Below, in pieces: positions 27,876-36,882 of a stretch of DNA of 64,000 bases. The DNA lies in NCBI GenBank assembly GCA_910587295.1, contig CAJULP010000068.1:62001-126000 (forward strand). Reading direction: 5' to 3'. How positions within the stretch are numbered: position 1 is the stretch's first letter; each line of letters starts with the position of its first letter. A program made the translations under genes and the position numbers. The stretch is from an uncultured Lachnospiraceae bacterium. GTDB lineage: Bacteria > Bacillota > Clostridia > Lachnospirales > Lachnospiraceae. The notes beneath the pieces were generated by a model. It worked only from the letters and a program-made list of their open reading frames with translations, ran no database searches and had not been told where the DNA came from.

Positions 27876-29246
27876 CTATTTAATCTTTTGAAGCGTCTCC
27901 ATGGAAGTGATCTTCTTGATATTAAGCAAAAATAAGATTGTAGCCACCACCGCCGACAGGGTATCGGATATCGGTTCCGCGTAGTAAATGCCCATGACCC
28001 CAAACTTAAGCGGCAAAATAAGCGTCAGCGGCACCAACAGGACCATCTTCCGAAATACCGCAATAAAGAAGGAAAATTTAGCCTGCCCTAAAGCCAGGAA
28101 TGTAGGCTGGATACCCTGCTGTAAGCCAAACACCAACATCCCGCACATAAAGATTGGCATCATCTTTCCTACCAGTGCGATCAGTGCACTGTCATTGGTA
28201 AACATCCCCGCAAAAAACTCCGGGAATATCATGATAAGGATAGTGGCTCCAGCCGCAAAAAAGAAGCAGCCCCCGATCATACTGCGGTAAAGCTTTTTCA
28301 CCCTGTCAAAATTTCCGGCGCCAAAGTTATAGCTGATGATCGGCTGCACGCCCTGGGTAAACCCGCCAAGGGGCGCCGCATACATCTGCATCACGCTCTG
28401 CATGATAGTCACCGATCCCACATAAATATCCCCGCCATATCTTTGCAGACCGCTGTTTAACACAACGCTCACCAGGCTTTCCGTAGCCCGCATGATAAAG
28501 GGAGAGATCCCCAGTGCCATCACACTGCCGATCACACGAAAATCCGGCTTCATCGCCTCTAGTTTTATTGTCAGGGAAGAGCGCCTGCTTACCAAAAAAC
28601 CTACCGTCCACAAGGCACTTAATGCCTGGGAGACCACCGTCGCTCTTGCGGCGCCCTTGACCCCCATCTGAAATACAAAGATAAAGATCGGATCCAGGAT
28701 GATATTAACGGCCGCACCCAGCAATACCGCAATCATTGCCGTCCGGGAATGCCCCTGGGAAATAATGAAAGCATTCAACCCCAAAGCCAGTTCCACAAAT
28801 ACCGTTCCCAAAAGATAAATGGAAATATAGTCCACCGCATAGGGGATCGTGGCATCGCTTGCCCCGAACAGATAAAGCAGCGGCTTCTCAAAAGCATAAA
28901 AAAAGCCCATCAAGACCACCGTAAAAAACAGCAGCATGGTAACGCCGTTCCCTAAGATCTTTTCCGCCCGTTTCCTGTCACCTTTCCCAAGCCAGATTGC
29001 CGCAAGGGGCGCGCCTCCCGCCCCTGCAAAAGCAGAAAAAGCGGAGATCAGGGTGATGATGGGAAAAGTGACCCCTACTCCGGTAAGGGCCTCCATCCCC
29101 ACTCCCTTAATATGACCGATATAGATTCGATCCACAATGTTGTATAAAATATTGATGATCTGTGCCACGATAGAAGGCACTGCCATACTGATCATCAGTT
29201 TTCCGATAGGCTCCGTGCCCATTCGCATTTCTTTATTTTGCTGCAT
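27876..29246 (-). CDS. MATE family efflux transporter
   Basis: A 456-residue protein with twelve predicted membrane helices in two similar halves, as in MATE Na+/H+-coupled drug or metabolite exporters. MGTEPIGKLMISMAVPSIVAQ at the N-terminus and GVQPIISYNFGAGNFDRVKK at the start of the second half are typical. It is monocistronic. A second, divergent MATE gene lies at 52534. The substrate is not predictable. Confidence 0.88.
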   Translation of the reverse strand: MQQNKEMRMGTEPIGKLMISMAVPSIVAQIINILYNIVDRIYIGHIKGVGMEALTGVGVTFPIITLISAFSAFAGAGGAPLAAIWLGKGDRKRAEKILGNGVTMLLFFTVVLMGFFYAFEKPLLYLFGASDATIPYAVDYISIYLLGTVFVELALGLNAFIISQGHSRTAMIAVLLGAAVNIILDPIFIFVFQMGVKGAARATVVSQALSALWTVGFLVSRRSSLTIKLEAMKPDFRVIGSVMALGISPFIMRATESLVSVVLNSGLQRYGGDIYVGSVTIMQSVMQMYAAPLGGFTQGVQPIISYNFGAGNFDRVKKLYRSMIGGCFFFAAGATILIMIFPEFFAGMFTNDSALIALVGKMMPIFMCGMLVFGLQQGIQPTFLALGQAKFSFFIAVFRKMVLLVPLTLILPLKFGVMGIYYAEPISDTLSAVVATILFLLNIKKITSMETLQKIK

Positions 29247-29320
29247 GATAACTCGCCATCCTTTTTTAAATCATCTATAGTACAACAAACCTTTTACCCC
29301 TGTCAAATGAAAAAAATCTA

Positions 29321-29348
29321 TTGTATTTCTGGCTTATCGTGCTATAAT
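29321..29348 (+). promoter_or_regulatory. Promoter of tRNA-Val
   Basis: TTGTAT (29321-29326) and a consensus TATAAT (29343-29348) are 16 bp apart and end 9 bp before the tRNA-Val gene. Confidence 0.65.
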
Positions 29349-29357
29349 AGAATCAAT

Positions 29358-29431
29358 GGAAGCATAGCTCAGCCGGGATGAGCGTTCGCCTCACACGCGA
29401 GAGGTCATGGGTTCGAGCCCCATTGCTTCCA
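29358..29431 (+). tRNA. tRNA-Val (anticodon CAC)
   Basis: A complete cloverleaf: acceptor GGAAGCA with TGCTTCC, D stem GCTC/GAGC, anticodon stem TTCGC/GCGAG with loop CTCACAC (anticodon CAC, codon GUG) and T stem ATGGG/CCCAT with loop TTCGAGC. CCA is not encoded. No copy of its 3' end was found to the right, so there is no sign of integration here. Confidence 0.93.
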
Positions 29432-29509
29432 TTTTTCTATGTCCTGAAAATGCTGTGTTTTAATTCATCCAAAGCCAATCCGGTTGGAACAAGTCTTATT
29501 CTATCAAAA

Positions 29510-30418
29510 TCACCCGAAAACTTCAATTCCTTTATTGTCTGCTCCCCGCTGATACTGCCATACTCGGCTTGTGAGGATTGTATCTCGGCTTTCCATGACC
29601 TGTATATAGAAATAATAGTGCGCTGTACCACCATAACCACTTTTGGGGGTATCCCACTGCGCAACGACTTCATAAATATATCCGCCCGGTTTCAATTCTA
29701 TTTCATAGCCGTCAACAGTTATATTTTCACTGCTTGCATCGTGGTTGTTCCAATGCTTCTCGCTCCAGCACTGAATATTTAAAATTGAGCTGGGGTTCTC
29801 TGCAAAGTTCAAAACAGCTGTTGTCTCTGAAGTTTCAAATTTGAAAAGCCAATTTTCGCAATCTAGCGGATGCAGACTATCGGCTTGTGTTACGGTAGAG
29901 GTTCCATCGCTATTTCTTTTCTGCCACACATAAGTTCCCAACAGCGTGTCAAAAGCAGTTTCATCACTAATGACAGATAATCTGGGCGGCTCTTCTAATA
30001 TTATTTCGGCATTTTCATCATTTAACAGTCTGTTTGCATATGCACTGAGTGCCTGACATGGTTCATATTTCGTTTTATAACCAACACCGTCAATCACAAA
30101 GAATGGGTTATATGCCATGACTTCTGTCTGTGTTCCGTCTGCTAATTTCAGTGTAAAAGCCACGCCTTGTCCGCTATACTCTGTATAGGAATTGTCTTCA
30201 TTATATATGACCACGTCATTTAAATATCCTGTTAATTCCTCGATTTCTTCAATTTGAATGGTTCTATCCGGCGGAGTCAATCGTACTGTGGCTGACACTA
30301 TTTCCGATGGTTCCAAATCTTTAAATGGTTTTTTCCCACTAACAGCATAATAAACCATAATGATAATTCCTATAAATAATATGCATGTTAATATAACTAT
30401 CAGCGCTTTCTTTTTCAT
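29510..30418 (-). CDS. Membrane-anchored hypothetical protein, probably frameshifted at its end
   Basis: A 302-residue protein with an N-terminal signal anchor (residues 5-27, basic then hydrophobic), so it faces the outside of the cell. Two conserved-looking parts follow: an N-terminal one with LEPSEIVSATVRLTPPD and AYNPFFVIDGVGY, which recurs in clostridial hypothetical proteins, and a C-terminal one with GGYIYEVVAQW. The last 25 residues look unlike the rest. From about 29600 the other frame continues sensibly (SWKAEIQSSQAEYGSISGEQ to a stop at 29437), so a one-base shift may have replaced an original end of about 55 residues. Function is unknown. It is in AT-richer DNA after tRNA-Val. Confidence 0.6.
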   Translation of the reverse strand: MKKKALIVILTCILFIGIIIMVYYAVSGKKPFKDLEPSEIVSATVRLTPPDRTIQIEEIEELTGYLNDVVIYNEDNSYTEYSGQGVAFTLKLADGTQTEVMAYNPFFVIDGVGYKTKYEPCQALSAYANRLLNDENAEIILEEPPRLSVISDETAFDTLLGTYVWQKRNSDGTSTVTQADSLHPLDCENWLFKFETSETTAVLNFAENPSSILNIQCWSEKHWNNHDASSENITVDGYEIELKPGGYIYEVVAQWDTPKSGYGGTAHYYFYIQVMESRDTILTSRVWQYQRGADNKGIEVFG

Positions 30419-30452
30419 ACCGATTCTCCTCGTATCTTCCTATCTTTCCTTT

Positions 30453-31202
30453 TTAATCTGTCAGCCAATACTTTGAACCGTCTTTGGCACGCTTCATAAA
30501 TCCGTACATAATCAAATAACGTCTAAGCGTTATGTAATCTTCATAAATCGGTTTTAAAATTTGATTTATTTCTTTTTCGCTATATGTTTTACCCTTTTCA
30601 AATTGCTCTGCTATTTTAGTGAGAATAACCACTTTATTCTTTTCTTTTGTTGAAAACGTTTTTAAAACAAGAGGATCAAAACTACTAAAAAAGTTTTCTA
30701 ATATACGCTGTCTCTCCGGCTCGGTAATTAAACAGCGGTCATCAACATAGCCGGCATGGTTGTGAATTGGCATAATTGCATTTTCGGAAACTTCTTTTAA
30801 TCCTAATGATTGTTCATATATAGCCAAGTAATATTTTGCTTGCTTTGCCTTCTCACGAAATGTAAAGCGATGCCGACGAATCGTAGCTTCCGTAACACCC
30901 AATTTGCTTGCCATTTCTTTATCCGATATACCGGATGCAAAAAGCAAAATTAAATCTTTTTGATTTTGTGTCAGCGTATTATATTTTGTGTCAGCAGAAA
31001 TTAATTGCGACAAATTACTGCCGTGTGCCATTTCAATATGTCTTGAAACAGCATGTTCAGCCGTATAAAAATTATTGCTGATTGAATAAATTTGTTCCAC
31101 TTCAAAATTCTGCGCACAGTAGTTACATCTATAAATATCATGCTCTTTATCATACCTATATCCATTTTTTAACTCATCTAAAGAAATTTTACTATAATCC
31201 AT
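30453..31202 (-). CDS. LuxR-like HTH regulator with DUF2087 domain
   Basis: A 249-residue protein. An N-terminal CxxC...H stretch (YRCNYCAQNF and RHIEMAH) looks like a small zinc-binding motif. A LuxR-type HTH follows (LTQNQKDLILLFASG, SDKEMASKLGVTEATIRRHR). The C-terminal 75 residues (FSTKEKNKVVILTKIAEQFE to KYWL) match DUF2087, often fused to such regulators. The start at 31202 is chosen for the AAGGCGGTG site before it; an ATG at 31229 is possible. The signal it responds to is unknown. It is 34 bp upstream of the membrane-anchored gene and on the same strand. Confidence 0.75.
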   Translation of the reverse strand: MDYSKISLDELKNGYRYDKEHDIYRCNYCAQNFEVEQIYSISNNFYTAEHAVSRHIEMAHGSNLSQLISADTKYNTLTQNQKDLILLFASGISDKEMASKLGVTEATIRRHRFTFREKAKQAKYYLAIYEQSLGLKEVSENAIMPIHNHAGYVDDRCLITEPERQRILENFFSSFDPLVLKTFSTKEKNKVVILTKIAEQFEKGKTYSEKEINQILKPIYEDYITLRRYLIMYGFMKRAKDGSKYWLTD

Positions 31203-31450
31203 ATTACACCGCCTTAATCGTTTACTCATTTGGCAAACATATAATGCTATTGTTTATCTATTTTGTCAACTTTTATATATCATATAGTTTTTCTTTTCGC
31301 TCAATTAATATTTCACTGTCTGCAATTTTGCAAGCTGCGCACATAGTCCGCCCGGTATATGATTGTTTGGGCAAACTTAAATTTACTGTCTCTTTTCTTC
31401 TCTGTTAAAAAAAATATCCTAGATTGATTCTTACTTCCCGTCTTTTCATA

Positions 31451-31968
31451 TCATTGTTTGTATAACAACATAATAGTTAGGTTAATTGCCCTTTGCCGGG
31501 CGCACAACTGAAAGTTATCAGTATCTTCCTGTATAAGCATTTTTGCGTCAGATGTCCATTTCTTAACAAACTCTGTCTTTGCGTCAGTATAAGCATCCCG
31601 ATTATGTTCAAACATTTTCCACAATTTCACTCTTTCATATTCCTTGGCTATTTGTGTATGCTCATTCAAATAATCTCTAAAATACAGTTCATCATTATCC
31701 CCAGCATAGCGGAGGTGTACATGAAAAACTTTATCAGCAAATCCGTCTTTCGTATATCCACGATTAAACGATATTTTGCCCATATCCCAGATATTGCAGT
31801 ACTCCCAATATGACTAATTCTCTCAACCTGACACTCTGACAATGCGATTTTTAGGAAAGATTCCATTTCCTTATAAAATATATTCCATTTATCATTATGT
31901 GGAACAAGGAACACGGGAAACAGTTCCCATAATTCTTCTAAAGACATTTCCGATAGTTCTTTTCCCAT
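31451..31968 (-). pseudogene. GrpB family protein with internal deletion
   Basis: The first frame (from ATG 31968) gives the GrpB opening, with VERISHIGSTAISGIWAK. The second frame continues with ISFNRGYTKDGFADKVFHVH and YFRDYLNEHTQIAKEYERVK. About 45 residues between them, which in GrpB proteins follow the WAKP motif, are missing, and the frame changes at the joint (about 31775). GrpB proteins have a nucleotidyltransferase fold. The gene is broken. Confidence 0.75.
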
Positions 31969-32228
31969 TTACGCTTTCCTCCGCATGTTTCTATTATACA
32001 GGATAATAGCAGAAATACAATTTCCAAAGTGTAGACTTAGGAAAAATGCAATTCTCGCAGCAATCCGGGATATGCAATTTACCTGATAAACTGGATTTAC
32101 GAACGTTCGGAACATAATGTTCCAAAGTCCGGGAAGCATGCCAACGCCGGAACGAATTGCAGAACATTCAAAAACTGGCAGGCTGTATTCCGCCAAAAGT
32201 GCTGGCGGAGGTAAAGCGGCTATGTGAC

Positions 32229-32264
32229 AAAAGCGGCGGTATCACTTACGATACCGCCGCTTTT
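32229..32264 (+). terminator. Strong terminator-like hairpin
   Basis: A 15-bp perfect stem (32229-32243 with 32250-32264) with a 6-nt loop and T-rich sequence after it (ttttactttt). No gene that it would end could be recognised: the 370 bp from 31969 to 32340 hold only short frames without familiar motifs. Confidence 0.7.
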
Positions 32265-32290
32265 ACTTTTAGCACTCAAGATATACTAAA

Positions 32291-32328
32291 AATCCGAAGC
32301 CGTTCCCGATTGGAACCGGGTTCGGATT
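32291..32328 (-). terminator. Terminator displaced from tRNA-Leu
   Basis: An inverted repeat (AATCCGAA with TTCGGATT and an inner GTTCC/GGAAC stem) followed on the minus strand by a T run. It lies 12 bp outside the left 51-bp repeat, exactly where the terminator of the tRNA-Leu gene would be before the element inserted. Confidence 0.65.
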
Positions 32329-32339
32329 ATCGTTATCTG

Positions 32340-32390
32340 ATGCGGATAACAGGACTTGAACCTGCACGGTCTCCCACCAGAACCTAAATC
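32340..32390. repeat. Left attachment repeat (attL), 51 bp
   Basis: Identical over 51 bp to 51127-51177, where the same sequence forms the 3' part of an intact tRNA-Leu gene on the minus strand. The left copy is followed by unrelated sequence instead of the tRNA 5' half, so it is the displaced end created by integration. Confidence 0.92.
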
Positions 32391-32483
32391 CCATGTTCTA
32401 AAACCAATAGAATCCATGCTCCAAGTAAATCTATACTTTTTGTCCATATATTACACTATTATATACTCAGAAAATATTTGGCG

Positions 32484-32504
32484 TTGATGTCATTATTGAT
32501 GTCA
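32484..32504 (+). other. Putative integrase arm-binding repeats, left end
   Basis: Two direct copies of TTGATGTCA with 12-bp spacing, about 95 bp inside the left repeat. The same pair with the same spacing and orientation lies inside the right end (51051-51071). Confidence 0.6.
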
Positions 32505-32632
32505 GCTTTTTACCAGTAAACCTATCATATAGGTCGTAAGGAAACTGGAAATTGGAAACACCAAAATAATTGCATTGCAGTAAAAGGGAATATCATATTC
32601 AAAGCTTACTACCATCACAACAAATATCTTTT

Positions 32633-32716
32633 TTAGTCATCATCATTGCCGTTCTCTAATACTGCAATCACCACCGTAAGTACTCCAATCACCACCGCTT
32701 TCACAATGGTTTCCAT
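32633..32716 (-). CDS. 27-residue hydrophobic microprotein
   Basis: A short frame from ATG 32716 preceded by AAGGGGG with a 7-nt spacer, a very strong site. The peptide has a hydrophobic core (VKAVVIGVLTVVIAVL) and an acidic tail ending in DDD, so it would sit in the membrane. It is the first gene inside the left end of the element. Small membrane toxins, phage-like holins and regulators are possible; there is no family match that I can name. Confidence 0.5.
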   Translation of the reverse strand: METIVKAVVIGVLTVVIAVLENGNDDD

Positions 32717-32782
32717 TCATGTTCCCCCTTTCTTCCATATATAGCATTGTCGGAACGGCATCCATTCCCAGCCTGTTCAAGT

Positions 32783-33697
32783 TCATGGCTCCATCCTAAT
32801 CTCATCTTTCTCTGCATCATAAAAATAGCAGTGGTCAGTAAGCCGCTCTTCCACTGCTACCTGCAGCTCATTGATATCTGCCACGGTCCGGTTCAGTTCC
32901 GTGACACTGTACCTGTCAGACGCAAGGACAAAGATCATCTCATGGACGGACGAGGGCAATATATACATATTCCTTCCGTTTGCGAATTCCCTTACAAGCT
33001 TCCTGTCAAGAATCCCTGCCGCACCGTACAGCCTGGATGAATTGGACAAGCCATACATTTCCTTTACCCCCAGCATGTCCATCCCTGTGTCTTTAAAACC
33101 TTTCTGTTTCAGTATGTCGCCGATGAGGTCATCCATATTCTCGAAAACGTAGCCGTCATTTTTCATGTTTGCCATAGCAGCATCATACAACTCCTGCCTT
33201 GTGGCTCCGTATTCTTTCAGCATGGCATCCGTGATCTTCACAGAACTGCATCCGGCATCGGATATTTTCCCCCGGATGATAAAAACCACTGCAAGATCCA
33301 GCAGCGGCACCGACACAAGCCCCGACAGCAGTTCCCGGTTTCCTTCTGCGAGAAGCAGGATAGGATAAACATTCTTTTTTACAAAATCCCACCTGTCAAG
33401 GTTTCCCGCAAACTGCTGAAGTTCCCTGTTCCCTTTATTCTGCTCATATTCCTTCCACAATGCCTCTGCGCATACTGCCGCATCCGCCTTCCCTCTGGTA
33501 TATGCCTTATAAGCTGTATCCAGGGGCAAGACAGGTGCTACCACTATGCCTCCTGCTCCCTTTGGTCTGAACACCACGCCCTCGTATTCCACCCCATTGG
33601 TTTTCTTTACCAGGGTCACCCTAATCTTCTCCATCACATCCCCATGCTTTTCCTTCAGTTCCCTTAAAACTTCTTCCTTAAATCTGTTATAATCCAT
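32783..33697 (-). CDS. DUF5688 family protein
   Basis: A 304-residue soluble protein. YEGVVFRPKGAGGIVVAPVL near the N-terminus, the YPILLLAEGNRELL region and the end part with ILPSSVHEMIFV match DUF5688, a family of unknown function common on Lachnospiraceae mobile elements. It starts at ATG 33697 with a GGAGATAGAA-type site and is 11 bp downstream of the Rad52-like gene, so it belongs to the recombination operon 35432-32783. Confidence 0.7.
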   Translation of the reverse strand: MDYNRFKEEVLRELKEKHGDVMEKIRVTLVKKTNGVEYEGVVFRPKGAGGIVVAPVLPLDTAYKAYTRGKADAAVCAEALWKEYEQNKGNRELQQFAGNLDRWDFVKKNVYPILLLAEGNRELLSGLVSVPLLDLAVVFIIRGKISDAGCSSVKITDAMLKEYGATRQELYDAAMANMKNDGYVFENMDDLIGDILKQKGFKDTGMDMLGVKEMYGLSNSSRLYGAAGILDRKLVREFANGRNMYILPSSVHEMIFVLASDRYSVTELNRTVADINELQVAVEERLTDHCYFYDAEKDEIRMEP

Positions 33698-33708
33698 TTC
33701 TATCTCCT

Positions 33709-34485
33709 CTATGCTGCTGTCCTTGTCTTTGACAGGGCAGTCATCACTTTGCTGTACAGTTCCTCGCTCATCGACTCCGGCTTCTGTATCTGGTACCGTT
33801 CTTTTACATCCTCCATCGCGACACCGGTCCTAAAGAGCTCTGCCTGCAGGGAATCCATCTGTTCCTTGGAAAGGCAACTCCGGGGCGCATTCTTTCCCGA
33901 CTGCCCTTCCGGCTGCATTTTTTCCTTTCTTTGCACTGTTTTTCCGGCATTGCCAGAATCGCCTTTTGCTTTCAGCCCATAGACCACAGTGCCTTTCCCA
34001 TTTACAATGACAAGGCTGGATATCTCCCTGTCGGCGTTATATTCGATGGAACTGACCGCAAAATGTTCATTACAGTAATAACCTTTGTCCTTATTTTCTT
34101 TCATCTGGATTTGCACTTTCCCAGCAGGGATCCATATAAAAGGGGCGGAATACAGTTCCCGCCCGATGCCCCAGTTAAAGCATGCCCTCTTGAAGCTGTC
34201 CGATGCCTGCGATTTTTCTTTTTCTGCGTATCCTGTGGTGCCGACATCCTGCTTGGCAATCCACTGCCCAGTTTCCTTGTTGAATATCTCCACAGTGCAA
34301 TAAAGACTGCCGTCAATGCACTGGTGGCTCCTCTTCCATCCGAAAGGACCAAATGTCTCGTCAAGGATGCGCTGATCCACCCTTGCATCCTTGTATAACA
34401 AGAGGCTGAGCCTCTTTTCATTGATCACCGAGATCCTGCATTCAATCTCGTCTGCCCTGAGCAGCCTAATCAGATTTTTCTCCAT
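33709..34485 (-). CDS. Rad52-like single-strand annealing protein
   Basis: A 258-residue protein whose first 170 residues match the Rad52/22 fold of phage and element recombinases (FGPFGWKRSHQ, QDVGTTGYAEKEKSQASDSFKRACFNWGIGRELY). The C-terminal 70 residues are a lysine-rich linker and a small helical domain. It should anneal complementary single strands made by the YqaJ exonuclease encoded 17 bp upstream. Such pairs act as Red-like recombination systems in phages and conjugative elements. Confidence 0.8.
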   Translation of the reverse strand: MEKNLIRLLRADEIECRISVINEKRLSLLLYKDARVDQRILDETFGPFGWKRSHQCIDGSLYCTVEIFNKETGQWIAKQDVGTTGYAEKEKSQASDSFKRACFNWGIGRELYSAPFIWIPAGKVQIQMKENKDKGYYCNEHFAVSSIEYNADREISSLVIVNGKGTVVYGLKAKGDSGNAGKTVQRKEKMQPEGQSGKNAPRSCLSKEQMDSLQAELFRTGVAMEDVKERYQIQKPESMSEELYSKVMTALSKTRTAA

Positions 34486-34502
34486 TTTCCTTCCTCCTTC
34501 TT

Positions 34503-35432
34503 CTATGCCGCTTTTACCTCAAACCTTCTGGAATGGGAAGCCTTCCTATAATCCGCATAGATCTCCGGCATTTCTTCCCTGATTCGCTTCGCATCCAGCT
34601 TTGTGGAATCAACGTTCTTCCATGAGACACGGAAATGTTTACTGTCCGCATATTCATTGTCCTGCATGAAAAGCTTTACTTCCTGCTCGATCTGCTTCTG
34701 CTCTTCCTGCAGTTCCGAAATATGCCTGACTATCTCCTCACGCCGCTTCAGCTTTTCATCAAAACCCACGAGCCTAGCTGTGCTCCCCTTCCTTGCCGCA
34801 GGGAAATACTGCCCGATCACCTCGTCGCAAGCCTTGCTTCCGTCCGGCGGCGGAATAACCCCCGGCACAACATAACTGTTCCAAAAGTTATCCTCTATGG
34901 CTACCAGCCGCCCGATCAGTGCATCATCCCATTCCAGCTTCCGGTATGTAAATTCCCTGCCTAAGATGACCGCTGCTATATACCATGTGCGCTTCCCTGT
35001 GACCGCCATATAGTGGCAGCACTGCATGACATAATGGAGCGGAATATTGCCGTCCGCCCACTTGTCCGCATTATAGGCACTGGCTGTCTTACACTCCAGC
35101 CCTGCATCCTCACCAACAACAAGGCGGTCAACATCCGCAATCATAAAGGGATGCTCCTTACTCCGGTACATGAAGTTAGATTTCCTGACCTTTAACCCTG
35201 TAGCCTCCGTAAACCTCTGTGACACATAATCTTCCAGATCATGACCGATACGGACAGCCTCATTATCCTGCTCTTCGGTTTCCCCACTGGTCTTGTCCTT
35301 AAAAACCTTCATTGCGCTGCTGTAAGGATTGACTCCGCAGATCGCGCCTGCATCAGAACCCCCGATGCCGGTCTTTCTTAAACGGAGCCAGCCAGCATTG
35401 TCCACTCCTGCCAGTGGTATTTTTTCAAACAT
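34503..35432 (-). CDS. YqaJ family exonuclease/recombinase
   Basis: A 309-residue nuclease of the lambda-exonuclease/YqaJ fold. RKTGIGGSDAGAICGVNPY near the N-terminus, the E of GHDLEDYVSQRF, D in MIADVDRL and ECK in AGLECKTASA form the PD-(D/E)XK metal site (about residues 60-130). ALIGRLVAIEDNFW and a coiled-coil C-terminus follow. The start at 35432 follows AAGGAGGAACACC. It precedes the Rad52-like annealing protein and makes the 5'-3' resection half of a Red-type pair. The 295 bp before it hold only short unrecognised frames. Confidence 0.85.
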   Translation of the reverse strand: MFEKIPLAGVDNAGWLRLRKTGIGGSDAGAICGVNPYSSAMKVFKDKTSGETEEQDNEAVRIGHDLEDYVSQRFTEATGLKVRKSNFMYRSKEHPFMIADVDRLVVGEDAGLECKTASAYNADKWADGNIPLHYVMQCCHYMAVTGKRTWYIAAVILGREFTYRKLEWDDALIGRLVAIEDNFWNSYVVPGVIPPPDGSKACDEVIGQYFPAARKGSTARLVGFDEKLKRREEIVRHISELQEEQKQIEQEVKLFMQDNEYADSKHFRVSWKNVDSTKLDAKRIREEMPEIYADYRKASHSRRFEVKAA

Positions 35433-35727
35433 GGTGTTCCTCCTTTTCTTCCCTTCCCTGTGATCATCTGACAGCCGCAAATAATCTTTCTATAACCATA
35501 GTGATCTTTTCCCTCCCGGATGCTTCCTTTCCGGAAATCTCCTGCCCCGGAAAATGTATCTGTTTCCCGGGTATCTTATTCCGTGATATGCTGTTTCCTT
35601 TTTTCTGTTCCGCAGACCAAAAAGGTTTGCAAGATCCCTACAAATATACTGCCTGCTCCTGTGGCAGGCGTCCTGCCGTCCGTAAGCATCATCCATTGCA
35701 CATCATTTTATGTCCGACATCTGCTGC

Positions 35728-36660
35728 TTAAGCCGCTTTTACAAGTTGGTATGCCCTATCAATCAGCGGATTGCCGTCAACCGTCCGTGCAAACAGGTTC
35801 TCGTTATAATTTGTGGTCCTTCTAAGTGGCCTGCTGTGGGTGGCAAAGTCTGACACCGCATTAATGAAACGGTAGGCATTGTTCCCTGTCTTCTGCAGGT
35901 CAGGAGCTTCATAATACCGTCGCTCCATATCCCTGCGGAGTTTCAGAGTGTTCTTGCTCTGGATGGGTGTCGGCTCTTCATCCATCGGCAGGAGCAGTTC
36001 AATATACTCCCTCACCTGTGCGTCAGTCATTTTCTGCCTGCGAAGCTGCTCAAACTCCGTACCCAGGCAGTCCATATATTTCTCCGCCATGAAGAGCGTG
36101 TTCCTTGCCTCCTGGATCTTGTCCTGTATGTTGCCTGTGTGCACCATGGAAAAGCTCCTGCTTGCTGTATTTAATGCAAGGTTGAGCGTATTGTTGCACG
36201 CCACCCTTACCGGGGTGACGGCTACCTTTACAGATCCCGAACCGTCATGGGTGTTTGAAAATACAAGGTAGGGGCTAATCCTTTCCCCTGCAATGATGTA
36301 CTCGCTCGGGAGCCTTGCGAGTAGCCAGACCTTTCTCCCTTCCTGCAGTGACCCGGCAGTCTCATAGCGCACCCCCTGCCCGAGCAGCGTATCGGTGAAA
36401 CTGAAGGCATCCACGTTCTGAACAACCTTGTACCGGTCTGACACAACTCCCAGCACCTTCCTGTCGGAGCTGCGCACGTTTGCCCTATACCCTTCCACCA
36501 GTTCATCGCAGCCGGTGTAGACCGGCTCCTGCACCACATCCCAGTCCAACCCTGCAAGCCGGAGCGCATCTGCTGATGACGGCGCTTCCATGACAATGGT
36601 GCCCAGCCCATGCCATGGCTTCTCCCTTACCGAAAACATTTTTTCCACATTTGCTGCCAT
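35728..36660 (-). CDS. DUF932 phage/plasmid-like protein
   Basis: A 310-residue protein with the full DUF932 pattern: KPWHGLGTIV at the N-terminus, VSDRYKVVQN, FSNTHDGSGSVKVAVTPVRV around residue 150, and NLFARTVDGN near the end. The family is common on phages, plasmids and integrative elements; its function is unknown. The start at 36660 follows an AAAGGAGAAAAAGAGT site. It lies between the YqaJ gene and the RNA repair gene, all on the same strand. Confidence 0.85.
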   Translation of the reverse strand: MAANVEKMFSVREKPWHGLGTIVMEAPSSADALRLAGLDWDVVQEPVYTGCDELVEGYRANVRSSDRKVLGVVSDRYKVVQNVDAFSFTDTLLGQGVRYETAGSLQEGRKVWLLARLPSEYIIAGERISPYLVFSNTHDGSGSVKVAVTPVRVACNNTLNLALNTASRSFSMVHTGNIQDKIQEARNTLFMAEKYMDCLGTEFEQLRRQKMTDAQVREYIELLLPMDEEPTPIQSKNTLKLRRDMERRYYEAPDLQKTGNNAYRFINAVSDFATHSRPLRRTTNYNENLFARTVDGNPLIDRAYQLVKAA

Positions 36661-36821
36661 ACTCTTTTTCTCCTTTCATTTTCATGTACTCTTTATTCTG
36701 TCGCAGCCATCTTGCATGCTGCATCCACTTATATGATATATAATCAAACTTTTCGGCTTTTACGCTCCTGCCCTGTATGCCGGGCATTTTTTCCTTTTTC
36801 CTTCCGCAGCCGTCACTAAAA

Positions 36822-36850
36822 TAAGGGAGAATCCTTTGCGGATCCTCCCT
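36822..36850 (-). terminator. Terminator of the RNA repair operon
   Basis: A 10-bp stem (36825-36834 with 36840-36849, loop 5 nt) that is perfect as minus-strand RNA, followed by a T-rich stretch. It lies 33 bp after the stop of the kinase-phosphatase-ligase gene. A near-identical hairpin is at 39930. Confidence 0.75.
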
Positions 36851-36882
36851 GTGTCCATTCCATATCTTTGTATTTCTCTTGC

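Noticed and set aside
29358..32340. Second island integrated at tRNA-Val
   Set aside because: The genes to the right are AT-richer, but no repeat of the tRNA-Val 3' end and no integrase were found.
31969..32340. 75-residue minus-strand and 76-residue plus-strand frames
   Set aside because: No ribosome binding sites or protein-like composition, and one runs through two terminator stems.
35433..35727. Small genes between YqaJ and DUF932
   Set aside because: Frames of 38-68 codons exist, but none has a convincing start signal or motif.
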